64,000 nt of DNA, taken from contig NZ_JAHVJQ010000004.1 in the NCBI RefSeq assembly GCF_019801145.1, positions 248,001-312,000 on the forward strand, written 5' to 3'. Of this stretch, positions 26,193 through 34,507 are shown one piece after another. The DNA is from Leisingera aquaemixtae. Lineage in GTDB: Bacteria > Pseudomonadota > Alphaproteobacteria > Rhodobacterales > Rhodobacteraceae. Each line of letters starts with the position of its first letter. Positions within the stretch are counted from its first letter, which is position 1. The notes below the pieces were generated by a model, which was not told the DNA's origin, ran no database searches, and saw nothing but the letters and a program-made list of their open reading frames with translations. The position numbers and the translations under genes are program-made.

Positions 26193-26367
26193 GCTAACAG
26201 GCGGCATCTCAGGGAAGCCGTTGTTTCTCAGATGGGTATTGGCAGCATGATTTTCCAGCCGGTTTGCCGTTTTTGGCTGTCCCGGCGTCCTCTCCTGTGA
26301 TTTGGAGCCGCGCAAAGCCATGTTAGACCGGGCTGGTATGTGGCCCCTGGGAGAGTGACCGGACGCG

Positions 26368-27072
26368 ATGAATGATCTGTGGGCAGGACTGAGCCAGGCC
26401 TTTTGGCTGTTGGTGACGCTGGACGCGGATCTGGTGGAGATAACCCTGCGTTCCTTGCGGGTCACATTGACCGCGCTGGTGATAGCCTGCGCCATTGCGC
26501 TGCCGCTGGCAGCCTTTCTGGCGGTGCGCAGGTTCCGGATGCGGCGCGCCACGATTGCGGTGTTGAACGCGTTGATGGGCCTGCCGCCTGTTGTGGTTGG
26601 GCTGGTGGTCTATGTGTTCCTGTCCCGCGCCGGGCCATTCGGGGTCTTTGGGCTGCTGTTTACGCCAACGGCGATGATCATTGCGCAGGTGATCATCGTA
26701 GTGCCATTGGTGGCCTCGGTTGCGCATCAGAGCTTGCGCGAGCTGTGGAGCGACTACCACGACCTGCTGATTTCGATGAACGCTACCCAGTTCCAGCGCA
26801 TCCAGGCGCTGTTGTGGGACGGGCGCCGGGCGCTGCTGACCGCGGCCCTAGCTGGCTTTGGCCGCGCGATTGGCGAAGTGGGCGCGATCATGGTGGTCGG
26901 CGGCAATATTGACCACGCAACGCGGGTGCTGACCACGGCGATTGCGCTGGAAACCGGTAAGGGCGAGTTTGCAATGGCGCTGGGCCTGGGCTTCGTGCTG
27001 ATTGCGCTGGCGATTGCGGTCAACCTGGCGATCCACTGGCTGGGCCGCACTGAGAGCGAGGGGCGCTGGTGA
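26368..27072 (+). CDS. tupB: Tungstate ABC transporter permease
   Basis: A 234-residue inner-membrane permease with about five helices. The cytoplasmic loop motif lies in AALAGFGRAIGEVGAIMVVGGNI (about residues 165-187), the EAA-type loop that contacts the ATPase. MGLPPVVVGLVVY and the overall length match TupB-type permeases for tungstate rather than ModB. It is the first gene of a tupB-tupC-tupA operon, and its stop overlaps the start of tupC. Confidence 0.9.
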   Translation: MNDLWAGLSQAFWLLVTLDADLVEITLRSLRVTLTALVIACAIALPLAAFLAVRRFRMRRATIAVLNALMGLPPVVVGLVVYVFLSRAGPFGVFGLLFTPTAMIIAQVIIVVPLVASVAHQSLRELWSDYHDLLISMNATQFQRIQALLWDGRRALLTAALAGFGRAIGEVGAIMVVGGNIDHATRVLTTAIALETGKGEFAMALGLGFVLIALAIAVNLAIHWLGRTESEGRW

Positions 27073-27782
27073 TGCAGATGTTCCCGCTGAAGGCCACAGG
27101 CGCCCAGGTGCGCCGCCGCGGCAAGGTGCTGGTCGGCCCGGTCGACCTGACGCTGGGCGGGCAGGGCACCTCGATCATCATTGGTCCGAATGGCGCGGGC
27201 AAGACCACGCTGCTGAAGATGCTGCATGGTATCGTGCGGATGAATGGCGGCAGCCTGGACTGGGCCTGCCCGCTGGAGGAGGCGCAGAAGCATCAGGCCT
27301 TCGTGTTTCAGACGCCGGTGATGATGCGGCGTTCGGTGATCGACAACATCGCTTATCCGCTGCGGCTGACGGGCTTAAGCCGCCGCCAGGCCCGCTCGCG
27401 GGCTGCGGACTGGGCGGCCCGTGTCGGCTTGGGTGAAATTCTGGAACGCCAGGCCACCATGCTGTCAGGGGGCGAACGGCAGAAGCTGGCGCTGGCCCGT
27501 GCGCTGGTGCGCGAGCCGCAAGTGCTGTTTCTGGATGAGCCCTGTGCGGCGCTGGACGGCAGGGCTACGCGCGAGATCGAGGAAATTCTGGCACATGCCG
27601 CCGGCAGCGGCACCCGGCTGATCATGTCCACCCACAACATGGGCCAGGCCCGGCGGCTGGCGGATGAAGTGATTTTTGTCCTGCAGGGACGCATCCACGA
27701 ATTCAGCCCGGCAGCAGAGTTTTTCGCCGGGCCTGAAACAGCGCAAGCGCGCGCATTTCTGAATGGAGATATTGTCGAATGA
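27072..27782 (+). CDS. tupC: Tungstate ABC transporter ATP-binding protein
   Basis: A 236-residue ABC ATPase with Walker A GPNGAGKTT (about residues 38-46), Q-loop FVFQTP, signature LSGGERQKLALARAL, Walker B VLFLDEPCAALDGR and H-loop STHN. All motifs are intact. It energises uptake through TupB. The start is ATG 27072, one base into the tupB stop codon, or the overlapping GTG at 27069. It overlaps tupA by 4 bases. Confidence 0.9.
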   Translation: MQMFPLKATGAQVRRRGKVLVGPVDLTLGGQGTSIIIGPNGAGKTTLLKMLHGIVRMNGGSLDWACPLEEAQKHQAFVFQTPVMMRRSVIDNIAYPLRLTGLSRRQARSRAADWAARVGLGEILERQATMLSGGERQKLALARALVREPQVLFLDEPCAALDGRATREIEEILAHAAGSGTRLIMSTHNMGQARRLADEVIFVLQGRIHEFSPAAEFFAGPETAQARAFLNGDIVE

Positions 27783-28582
27783 AACGTCTGATTTTGGGCG
27801 CCATTGCCTCTTTGGTCTGGGCCACGGCGGCGCTGGCGGAAGAGATGAAGATGGCGGTGACCACCTCTTTCCACAATTCCGGGCTGGCTGAGATCCTTCT
27901 GCCGGAGATCAAGAAGGACCTGGGGCTGGATGTGCAGCTGCTGGTCGTCGGCACCGGCCAGGCGATCCGCCTGGGGGAGGCGGGCGACGTCGACGCGATT
28001 CTGGTGCATTCAAAGAAGGCCGAGGAGAAATTCCTGAAGGGCGGCAACGGCACCCACCGCCGCGAGATCATGTACAATGATTTTGTTTTCATCGGGCCTG
28101 AAGGCGATGCAGCAGGGATCACTGGCGCCGAAAATGCAGCCGGTGCTTTGCAAAGGATTGCCGGGACGGAGGCGGCTTTTGTCAGCCGCGGCGACGACAG
28201 CGGCACGCACAAGAAGGAGCTGAGCCTCTGGAAGGCCGCAGGGCTGGAGCCCGAAGGTTTCGGTGAGTGGTATCGTGCTGTTGGCGCTGGCATGGGGGCA
28301 GCGCTGAACACCGCTGCAGGCATGGACGCCTATATCATGTCGGACCGCGCCAGCTGGCTGAATTTCGGCAACAAGGCGGGGCTGAGCCTGCTGTTCGCCG
28401 GTGACCCGGTGCTGTTCAACCAGTACGCCTATATCCCGGTGAACCCGGCGAAGCATGGCCATGTGAAGAATGGCCTGGCAATGCAACTGGAGGAATGGCT
28501 GGTCTCGGACAAGGCCAGGGAGCTGATCAACGGCTACCAGATCAATGGGGAAACGCTGTTCGTCTTTAACGCCCAGCAGTGA
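27779..28582 (+). CDS. tupA: Tungstate-binding periplasmic protein
   Basis: A 267-residue solute-binding protein with a cleavable signal peptide (hydrophobic residues 3-20, ending ALAEEM). The mature N terminus has TTSFHNSGLAEILLP, the TTSTxDSG-like oxyanion-binding motif of TupA proteins, and the SRGDDSGTHKKE segment is a second binding loop. It should deliver tungstate to TupBC in the periplasm. Molybdate is the main alternative ligand. A terminator follows 24 bp after the stop. Confidence 0.9.
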   Translation: MKRLILGAIASLVWATAALAEEMKMAVTTSFHNSGLAEILLPEIKKDLGLDVQLLVVGTGQAIRLGEAGDVDAILVHSKKAEEKFLKGGNGTHRREIMYNDFVFIGPEGDAAGITGAENAAGALQRIAGTEAAFVSRGDDSGTHKKELSLWKAAGLEPEGFGEWYRAVGAGMGAALNTAAGMDAYIMSDRASWLNFGNKAGLSLLFAGDPVLFNQYAYIPVNPAKHGHVKNGLAMQLEEWLVSDKARELINGYQINGETLFVFNAQQ

Positions 28583-28605
28583 CTTGATCTGATCTGGATA
28601 GACGG

Positions 28606-28634
28606 AGCCCCTGCCTTTGGCGGGGGCTTTTCTT
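28606..28634 (+). terminator. Intrinsic terminator of the tup operon
   Basis: AGCCCCTGCC and GGCGGGGGCT form a 10-bp stem with a TTT loop, followed by TTTTCTT. It starts 24 bp after the tupA stop and 20 bp before the end of the converging phnF gene, so it may serve both directions. Confidence 0.85.
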
Positions 28635-28654
28635 GGTGCTGATGGAAAGCGCCC

Positions 28655-29368
28655 TCAGCTTTCGCCGCCTACCGTAAGCGTCACCCGGTCGCCGGCAAAC
28701 CAGGTGCGGCCGAACTCGACAGGCCGCCCCTGCGGATCCGCATTGACGCCTGTTGTGCGCAGGATCGGGCTGCCTTCGGCGATCCTGAGGTGCAGCGCCT
28801 GGGTGGCCGTGGCAAGCTTGGCGGTGATCCGGGTCTCGATCCGGGTGTAATCCTCAACCCCGAATTTCTGCAGCGCTGCGGTGACCGAACGCTGCTCCTG
28901 AAGGGCGTCTAGAATGCCGGGAAAGCGGTCTGCAGGAAAGATGCTTTGGAACAGGGCAATGGGCTGACCGTCCGCCAGTGATAATCCGTCATAGACATGC
29001 ACCTCGGCGCCCGGGTCCAGATGCAGCGCCTTGGCCTCGCGGGCAGATGCCACGCGGGTTTCCAGCGTCAGGATCTGCTTGGCTGGGTTGCGGCCCTCGC
29101 GTGTCAGGTTCTGGTGGAATCGCACCCGCCTGCCGATCGGGTAATCGGTCGGCTTTGCCGCCACGAACACCCCAGCGCCGCGGCGGGAATGCACCAGGCC
29201 CTGTTCGCTCATCTCCGCCAGCGCCCGGCGAACCGTATGGCGGTTCACGCCGAACCGGGTTGCAAGCTGCGCCTCGGCAGGCAGCTTGCCGCCGGTCTCA
29301 TAACGGCCCTGCGCAATGTCGTCGGTCAGGGCAATGGCGATGGATTTCCAAACAGGGGTGCGGGCCAT
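28655..29368 (-). CDS. phnF: GntR-family phosphonate regulator PhnF
   Basis: A 237-residue transcription factor with an N-terminal GntR winged helix (about residues 8-75, with GKLPAEAQLATRFGVNRHTVRRALAEM) and a C-terminal UTRA ligand-binding domain. PhnF proteins repress phosphonate genes, and this one is divergent from phnG. The 107-bp gap contains an inverted repeat (29425-29453) that is the likely operator. The ligand is unknown and may be a phosphonate or phosphate ester. Confidence 0.92.
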   Translation of the reverse strand: MARTPVWKSIAIALTDDIAQGRYETGGKLPAEAQLATRFGVNRHTVRRALAEMSEQGLVHSRRGAGVFVAAKPTDYPIGRRVRFHQNLTREGRNPAKQILTLETRVASAREAKALHLDPGAEVHVYDGLSLADGQPIALFQSIFPADRFPGILDALQEQRSVTAALQKFGVEDYTRIETRITAKLATATQALHLRIAEGSPILRTTGVNADPQGRPVEFGRTWFAGDRVTLTVGGES

Positions 29369-29424
29369 GTCACGGAACTTTCACAACTCTTCGATTGCGC
29401 CGTTAAGCGCGACTCGGTTAGTAT

Positions 29425-29453
29425 TTGTCTAGTTGTATAGAGTTAATAGACAA
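29425..29453. promoter_or_regulatory. Candidate PhnF operator
   Basis: TTGTCTA (29425-29431) and TAGACAA (29447-29453) form a perfect 7-bp inverted repeat with a 15-base spacer. Nested inside is TCTA-N6-TAGA centred on GTTGTA. TATAGA-type palindromes are known from PhnF regulators. The site lies 22 bp before the phnG start codon and 57 bp from phnF, so binding would block phnG-N and could autoregulate phnF. Confidence 0.65.
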
Positions 29454-29475
29454 CATGGCCAAGAGGCTTAGACAG

Positions 29476-29928
29476 ATGAACACCACTTTTTTCGCAGAGG
29501 ACCGCAAAGGCTGGATGAGCCTGCTGGCCTCCGCTGACGAGGCCCGGCTGACTGAACTGTGGCACGGCTTCGGGGCGGACCCTGCTTGCGAATTCCTGCG
29601 TGCCCCTGAGGCGGGCGGCGTCATGGTGCGCGGCCGCATGGGCGGCACCGGGGCTCCCTTCAATCTGGGTGAAATGACTGTCACCCGCTGCGCGCTGGCG
29701 CTGACCGATGGCACCGTCGGCCACGGCTATGTTCAGGGCCGCAGCAAGGCCAAGGCCGAAATCGCGGCCAAGGTTGATGCGCTGATGCAGACCGGTGCCG
29801 CGGAGGCCCTGCGTGCCGCGGTTCTGGCGCCGCTGGCCGAAGAGCGGCAGGCGCAAAAAGACACGCGCGCAGCCAAGGCAGCGGCAACCAAGGTCGAGTT
29901 TTTTACCATGGTGCGGGGAGAGGACTGA
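29476..29928 (+). CDS. phnG: C-P lyase subunit PhnG
   Basis: A 150-residue component of the PhnGHIJ core complex, which, with PhnI, moves methylphosphonate or another phosphonate onto the ribose of ATP. RKGWMSLLA near the N terminus and GRMGGTGAPFNLGEMTVTRC (about residues 54-73) are family hallmarks. I chose ATG 29476, with AGAGG 9 bases upstream. An ATG seven codons earlier falls next to the operator and lacks a good site. The next start shares the final A of its stop codon. Confidence 0.93.
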   Translation: MNTTFFAEDRKGWMSLLASADEARLTELWHGFGADPACEFLRAPEAGGVMVRGRMGGTGAPFNLGEMTVTRCALALTDGTVGHGYVQGRSKAKAEIAAKVDALMQTGAAEALRAAVLAPLAEERQAQKDTRAAKAAATKVEFFTMVRGED

Positions 29929-30512
29929 TGAGACTGCAAACAAGCACTGCCGTCTATGCCGGCGGTTTCAGCAATCCCCCGGTGACGGCTGCGCATGCCT
30001 TTCGCGCGGCAATGAATGCAATGGCGCGCCCGGGCCAGATCCAGAACATCTCCGGTGCCATTCCGCCTGCGGGGGTGTCGGTGGCTGCGGGCACCCTGCT
30101 GCTGACGTTGTGTGATCCGGAAACTGGCGTCTATCTGACTCCAGGCTTGGACAGCGACGCGCTGCGCGGCTGGCTGACATTCCACACTGGCGCTCCGGTT
30201 GTTGAGGCCGGGCAGGCCGACTTTGCGCTGGGCACTTGGGACGCGTTGCTGCCGCTGACCCGGTTTCGCGCTGGGACCGCCGAATATCCCGACCGTTCCG
30301 CCACACTGATTATCGAGGTGCCTGGCTTCGGCCCGCCGAATGCGGCGCTGAAGGGACCGGGAATTAAGGGCACCGCCCAAATGCAGCTGCCCGAAATTTC
30401 TGCCTTCCGGAACAACGCAGTGCTGTACCCGCTGGGTGTGGATTTTTTCTTCACCGCGGGGGCGCAGGTCGCTGCGCTGCCGCGGTCAACCCAGGTCACG
30501 GCGGAGGCATAA
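29928..30512 (+). CDS. phnH: C-P lyase subunit PhnH
   Basis: A 194-residue subunit of the C-P lyase core complex. It starts at ATG 29928 inside the phnG stop (TGATG). GGFSNPPVTAAHAFRAAMNAMARPGQ at the N terminus and the GPGIKG motif (about residues 143-148) are typical of PhnH. It has no catalytic motif of its own and is needed for assembly or activity of the PhnGHIJ complex. phnI starts 4 bp downstream. Confidence 0.95.
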   Translation: MRLQTSTAVYAGGFSNPPVTAAHAFRAAMNAMARPGQIQNISGAIPPAGVSVAAGTLLLTLCDPETGVYLTPGLDSDALRGWLTFHTGAPVVEAGQADFALGTWDALLPLTRFRAGTAEYPDRSATLIIEVPGFGPPNAALKGPGIKGTAQMQLPEISAFRNNAVLYPLGVDFFFTAGAQVAALPRSTQVTAEA

Positions 30513-30516
30513 GCGC

Positions 30517-31617
30517 ATGTATGTTGCAGTCAAAGGCGGCGAGCGCGCCATTGAAAACGCCCATGCCTGGCTTGCCGAGGAGCGCCGCGGCAGCAAGGAG
30601 GTGTCAGAGCTGAGCCTCGCCCAGATCCGCGAGCAGCTGAGCCTGGCTGTGAACCGGGTGATGGCGGAGGGGTCGCTCTATGACCCGGACCTCGCTGCGC
30701 TGGCCATCAAGCAGTCGCGCGGCGATCTGATCGAGGCGATCTTCCTCATTCGCGCTTATCGAACCACCCTGCCGCGGTTCGGCTGCTCAAAGCCGGTGGA
30801 GACCGGCAAAATGGCTTGCGACAGGCGTATTTCGGCGACCTTCAAGGATGCGCCGGGCGGGCAGGTGCTGGGGCCGACTTTCGACTACACCCACCGGCTG
30901 CTGGATTTCAAACTGGCCGCTGACGGCGAGGTGCCCGAAGCGGCAGTTGCCGAGCCGCGGCGGGAGGCCACGCCGCATATCACCGAATTCCTGCAGGGTG
31001 AGGATATCATCGAGCGCGAGCCGTTCTCGGATGCGGAGCCGGGCGATCTGACCCGCGAACCGATGTCTTTTCCGGCGGGCAGGGCGGTGCGCCTGCAGTC
31101 GCTCGCGCGCGGGGATGAGGGCTTCATCCTCGGCATGGCGTATTCGACCCAGCGCGGCTATGCGCGCAACCACGCCTTTGTCGGTGAGCTGCGCATCGGG
31201 TGTGTGCCGGTGGAGATGGAAATCCCCGAACTGGGTTTTGCCATCGAAATCGGCGAGGTGGAGCTGACCGAATGCGAGACCGTGAACCAGTTCAAGGGCT
31301 CCAAGACTGTGCCGCCGCAGTTCACCCGCGGCTACGGGCTGGTTTTCGGCCAGTCGGAGCGCAAGTCCATCGCCATGGCGCTGGTGGATCGTGCGCTGCG
31401 CTGGGAGGAACTGGGCGAGGATAACGTGGGGGCTGCGGCGCAGGACGAGGAGTTTGTCCTGAGCCACGCCGACAACATCCAGGCAACCGGATTCCTGGAG
31501 CACATCAAGCTGCCGCACTATGTGGACTTCCAGTCCGAGCTGGAGCTGGTCCGAAAACTGCGCCGGGAGGCAGAGGAACTGGCGCAGACGCTGGCGGCAC
31601 GGGAGGCCGCGGAATGA
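30517..31617 (+). CDS. phnI: C-P lyase subunit PhnI (nucleosidase)
   Basis: A 366-residue core subunit that, with PhnG, H and L, displaces adenine from ATP to form ribose 1-phosphonate 5-triphosphate. The N-terminal MYVAVKGGERAIENAHAWL, SEREPF-like acidic segments and the C-terminal LSHADNIQATGFLEHIKLPHYVDFQSEL region match PhnI. The start is ATG 30517, with GGAGG 10 bases upstream. The stop overlaps the start of an EamA-type transporter gene (ATGA), which is unusual because phnJ normally follows. Confidence 0.96.
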   Translation: MYVAVKGGERAIENAHAWLAEERRGSKEVSELSLAQIREQLSLAVNRVMAEGSLYDPDLAALAIKQSRGDLIEAIFLIRAYRTTLPRFGCSKPVETGKMACDRRISATFKDAPGGQVLGPTFDYTHRLLDFKLAADGEVPEAAVAEPRREATPHITEFLQGEDIIEREPFSDAEPGDLTREPMSFPAGRAVRLQSLARGDEGFILGMAYSTQRGYARNHAFVGELRIGCVPVEMEIPELGFAIEIGEVELTECETVNQFKGSKTVPPQFTRGYGLVFGQSERKSIAMALVDRALRWEELGEDNVGAAAQDEEFVLSHADNIQATGFLEHIKLPHYVDFQSELELVRKLRREAEELAQTLAAREAAE

Positions 31618-32459
31618 GCGGGACCGTATTTGCCGTCGTGCTGCTGGCCGCCGCTCTGCATGCAACTTGGAATGCGCTGGTCAAAGGCGGTGCTGACAAG
31701 ACAGCTTCGATGACGGCGGTTGTTCTGGGGCAGGGGGCGGCAGGGCTGCTGCTGCTGCCCATCGCGCCGCCCCTGGATTGGGCGTGCTGGCCTTATTTGC
31801 TGGCGGGCATTGCGCTGCATCTGGGCTACCAGCTGTTCCTCATTCAGTCCTACAAGCTGGGCGATCTCACGCAGGTCTACCCGATAGCCCGCGGAGCCTC
31901 TCCGCTCCTGGTGGCTGCGGGGACTGCCATGTTCCTCGGCGCTGCTTTCAGCCAGGCGGAGTTGCTGGCGCTGCTGATGATATCGGCCGGTATCCTGTCG
32001 ATTGCGCTGGTGCGCAGGCAGGATGGCACCTTCAGCATGAAAGCCGGTGCACTGGCGCTGGTGACGGGTATGTTCATTGCCTCCTATTCCATCGTCGACG
32101 GCCAGGGCGCACGGGTTGCCGGCACTGCGCTTGGCTTTTTCGGCACATTGACTGCCGCCAATGCGCTTGCCTTCGGAGCAATCATCGGGGTGTCCCGTCC
32201 GGAGATGCTGCGGGGGCTGCCGGCCTTGTGGAGGCTGGCGGTTTTCGGCGGCGGTGCCTCCTTCACGGCATATGTCCTGGTGGTGTGGGCCTTCACGCAG
32301 GCGCCCATCGCGCTGGTCACTGCGCTGCGCGAGACCTCGATCATCTTTGCCCTCCTGCTGGGGGTCGGTTTCCTTGGCGAGAAACTGGATCTCAGGAAAG
32401 TTTTTTCAACCGCGCTGACCCTTGCCGGGGCGGTGCTGCTCAGACTGAACCGGAGCTGA
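31614..32459 (+). CDS. EamA/DMT-superfamily transporter inside the phn operon
   Basis: A 281-residue protein with about ten predicted membrane helices arranged as two EamA-like halves. HATWNALVKGGADK after the first helix and VYPIARGASPLLVA in the first half are typical of DMT permeases. It overlaps phnI by 4 bases and ends 4 bp before phnJ, so it is cotranscribed with, and probably coupled to, the core C-P lyase genes. No PhnCDE phosphonate ABC transporter is in this window. Uptake of a phosphonate or export of a product is therefore the obvious guess; the substrate is unknown. Confidence 0.85.
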   Translation: MSGTVFAVVLLAAALHATWNALVKGGADKTASMTAVVLGQGAAGLLLLPIAPPLDWACWPYLLAGIALHLGYQLFLIQSYKLGDLTQVYPIARGASPLLVAAGTAMFLGAAFSQAELLALLMISAGILSIALVRRQDGTFSMKAGALALVTGMFIASYSIVDGQGARVAGTALGFFGTLTAANALAFGAIIGVSRPEMLRGLPALWRLAVFGGGASFTAYVLVVWAFTQAPIALVTALRETSIIFALLLGVGFLGEKLDLRKVFSTALTLAGAVLLRLNRS

Positions 32460-32463
32460 CCCG

Positions 32464-33321
32464 ATGAGTGACTACAACTTCGCCTATCTGGACGAACAGA
32501 CCAAGCGGATGATCCGCCGGGCGATCCTCAAGGGCCTCGCTGTGCCCGGCTATCAGGTGCCCTTTGCCAGCCGCGAGATGCCGATGCCCTATGGCTGGGG
32601 TACTGGTGGCGTGCAGGTCTCTGCCGCAACACTGACCCCGGATGACACGCTGAAAGTGATCGATCAGGGCGCAGACGATACCACCAATGCGGTCTCCATC
32701 CGCAAGTTCTTTGAAAAGACCGCGGGGGTATCGACCACTGAGGTAACGGAGAAGGCCAGCGTCATCCAGACACGCCACCGGATCCCGGAGGCGGCCTTAT
32801 CGGAGGACCAGATCCTGGTCTATCAGGTGCCGATCCCGGAGCCGCTGCGCTTTCTGGAGCCGCGGGAGACCGAAACCCGCAAGATGCATGCGCTGCAGGA
32901 ATACGGGCTGATGCATGTGAAGCTTTACGAGGACATTTCGCAGCACGGTGCGATTGCCACCGCCTATGCCTACCCGGTGAAGGTGGAGGGGCGCTATGTG
33001 ATGGATCCGTCGCCGATCCCGAAGTTCGACAACCCCAAGATGGAGATGGCGGCCATCCAGCTGTTCGGCGCAGGCCGGGAGCAGCGCATCTATGCGCTTC
33101 CGCCCTATACTAAAGTGGTTTCACTGGATTTCGAGGATTACCCGTTTGAGGCCAGCAAGGCGGATCATCCCTGCGACTTGTGCGGGGCAGAGGACAGCTA
33201 TCTGGACGAGGTGATCCTGGATGACGCCGGGAGCCGGATGTTTGTTTGTTCGGATACGGACTATTGCCGCTCGCGGCGCGATGCCGGCCACATCGGCCGT
33301 ATGGGAGAACTGGCAGCATGA
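32464..33321 (+). CDS. phnJ: C-P lyase catalytic subunit PhnJ (radical SAM)
   Basis: Cleaves the carbon-phosphorus bond of ribose 1-phosphonate 5-phosphate by radical SAM chemistry, giving a cyclic ribose phosphate and the hydrocarbon. The 285-residue protein has C237, C240, C262 and C268 in PCDLCG and VCSDTDYC. Their C-x2-C-x21-C-x5-C spacing is the same as I recall for the E. coli cluster cysteines. The KGLAVPGYQVPF segment near residues 23-34 contains the glycyl-radical region. The stop overlaps a VOC-family gene (ATGA). Confidence 0.97.
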   Translation: MSDYNFAYLDEQTKRMIRRAILKGLAVPGYQVPFASREMPMPYGWGTGGVQVSAATLTPDDTLKVIDQGADDTTNAVSIRKFFEKTAGVSTTEVTEKASVIQTRHRIPEAALSEDQILVYQVPIPEPLRFLEPRETETRKMHALQEYGLMHVKLYEDISQHGAIATAYAYPVKVEGRYVMDPSPIPKFDNPKMEMAAIQLFGAGREQRIYALPPYTKVVSLDFEDYPFEASKADHPCDLCGAEDSYLDEVILDDAGSRMFVCSDTDYCRSRRDAGHIGRMGELAA

Positions 33322-33716
33322 GCTCGGAAGTATTGGGCATTGATCACCTGGGTCTGACCGTCGGAGATCTGGAGGCCAGCCTTGGCTTTTTCACAGGCTG
33401 CCTGGGGTGGGAGAAATTCGGCGGCAATCCGGGATATCCTTCTGCCTACGTGACCAACGGGCACGCCAAGATCACGCTCTGGCAACGGGTGGAAGAAGGA
33501 GCAGGCTTTGACCGCAAGGCCAACATAGGCCTGCACCATACCGCGCTGAAAGTCGCGGACGAGAACGCGCTTTTGCGGTTGTTTCAACAGATAAAAGCCT
33601 GGCCCGGTGTGACCGTCGAGTTTGCGCCGGAGCTGTCCGGCAGCGGCCCCAAGAAGCATTTCATGATCCTGGAACCGGGCGGCACCCGGCTGGAGTTTTC
33701 CTATGACCCGAGATGA
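33318..33716 (+). CDS. VOC (glyoxalase/dioxygenase-like) protein inside the phn operon
   Basis: A 132-residue single-domain VOC protein. The first beta-alpha-beta-beta-beta unit begins GIDHLGLTVGDLEASLGFF with a potential metal-binding H9; LHHTALKV in the middle and ILEPGGTRLEFSYD at the end supply further ligands. VOC members include glyoxalase I, fosfomycin-inactivating thiol transferases and ring-cleaving dioxygenases. It overlaps phnJ by 4 bases and phnK by 14 bases, so it belongs to the C-P lyase operon. A role in processing or detoxifying a phosphonate or a carbonyl product is inference. Confidence 0.8.
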   Translation: MSSEVLGIDHLGLTVGDLEASLGFFTGCLGWEKFGGNPGYPSAYVTNGHAKITLWQRVEEGAGFDRKANIGLHHTALKVADENALLRLFQQIKAWPGVTVEFAPELSGSGPKKHFMILEPGGTRLEFSYDPR

Positions 33717-34497
33717 CGGCAACCTGGCAGTCCCGCTGCTGCAAGTGAGGAATGTCAGCAAACTTTATGGCGCGCGGATCGGCTGCTCTGATGTGAGCTT
33801 TGATCTGTACCCCGGCGAAGTCATGGGGATCGTCGGCGAGAGCGGTTCCGGAAAGTCGACCCTGTTGAACAGCCTTGCGGGCCATCTGGTCCCGGACCGG
33901 GGCGAAGTGATCTTTGACACCCGCGCGGAGGGGCCGGTGGATACCGTCACCATGTCAGAACCCGAACGGCGGATGCTGAGCCGCACCGACTGGGCCTTCG
34001 TGCATCAGCACGCCCGCGACGGATTGCGGATGTCTGTCAGCGCGGGCGGCAACATCGGCGAGCGGCTGATGGCCGTGGGCGATCGCCACTATGGTTCGAT
34101 CCGCGAACGTGCCGCTGATTGGCTGGGCCGGGTCGAGATCAGGGAATGCCGGATTGATGACCGCCCCTCGGCTTTTTCCGGCGGCATGCAGCAGCGGCTG
34201 CAAATTGCCCGCAACCTGGTGACCGGCCCGCGGCTGGTGTTCATGGATGAACCCACCGGAGGTCTGGACGTGTCTGTTCAGGCCAAGCTGCTGGACCTGC
34301 TGCGCGGGCTGGTGCGGGAAATGGGGCTGAGCGCGATCATTGTGACCCACGACCTGGCGGTGGTGCGGTTGCTGGCCGACCGGCTGATGGTGATGAAGGA
34401 CGGCCATGTGATTGAAACCGGACTGACGGATCAAGTGCTGGACGATCCCCAGCACGCCTACACACAGCTGCTGGTTTCCAGCGTGCTGCAAGTCTGA
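33703..34497 (+). CDS. phnK: C-P lyase ATP-binding subunit PhnK
   Basis: A 264-residue ABC-type ATPase that binds the PhnGHIJ core rather than a membrane permease. Walker A GESGSGKST (about residues 45-53), signature FSGGMQQRLQIARNL, Walker B LVFMDEPTGGLDVS and H-loop VTHDL are all intact. The proposed start at ATG 33703 overlaps the VOC gene by 14 bases. phnL follows after 10 bp. Confidence 0.95.
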   Translation: MTRDDGNLAVPLLQVRNVSKLYGARIGCSDVSFDLYPGEVMGIVGESGSGKSTLLNSLAGHLVPDRGEVIFDTRAEGPVDTVTMSEPERRMLSRTDWAFVHQHARDGLRMSVSAGGNIGERLMAVGDRHYGSIRERAADWLGRVEIRECRIDDRPSAFSGGMQQRLQIARNLVTGPRLVFMDEPTGGLDVSVQAKLLDLLRGLVREMGLSAIIVTHDLAVVRLLADRLMVMKDGHVIETGLTDQVLDDPQHAYTQLLVSSVLQV

Positions 34498-34507
34498 GGG
34501 CAAGGCG

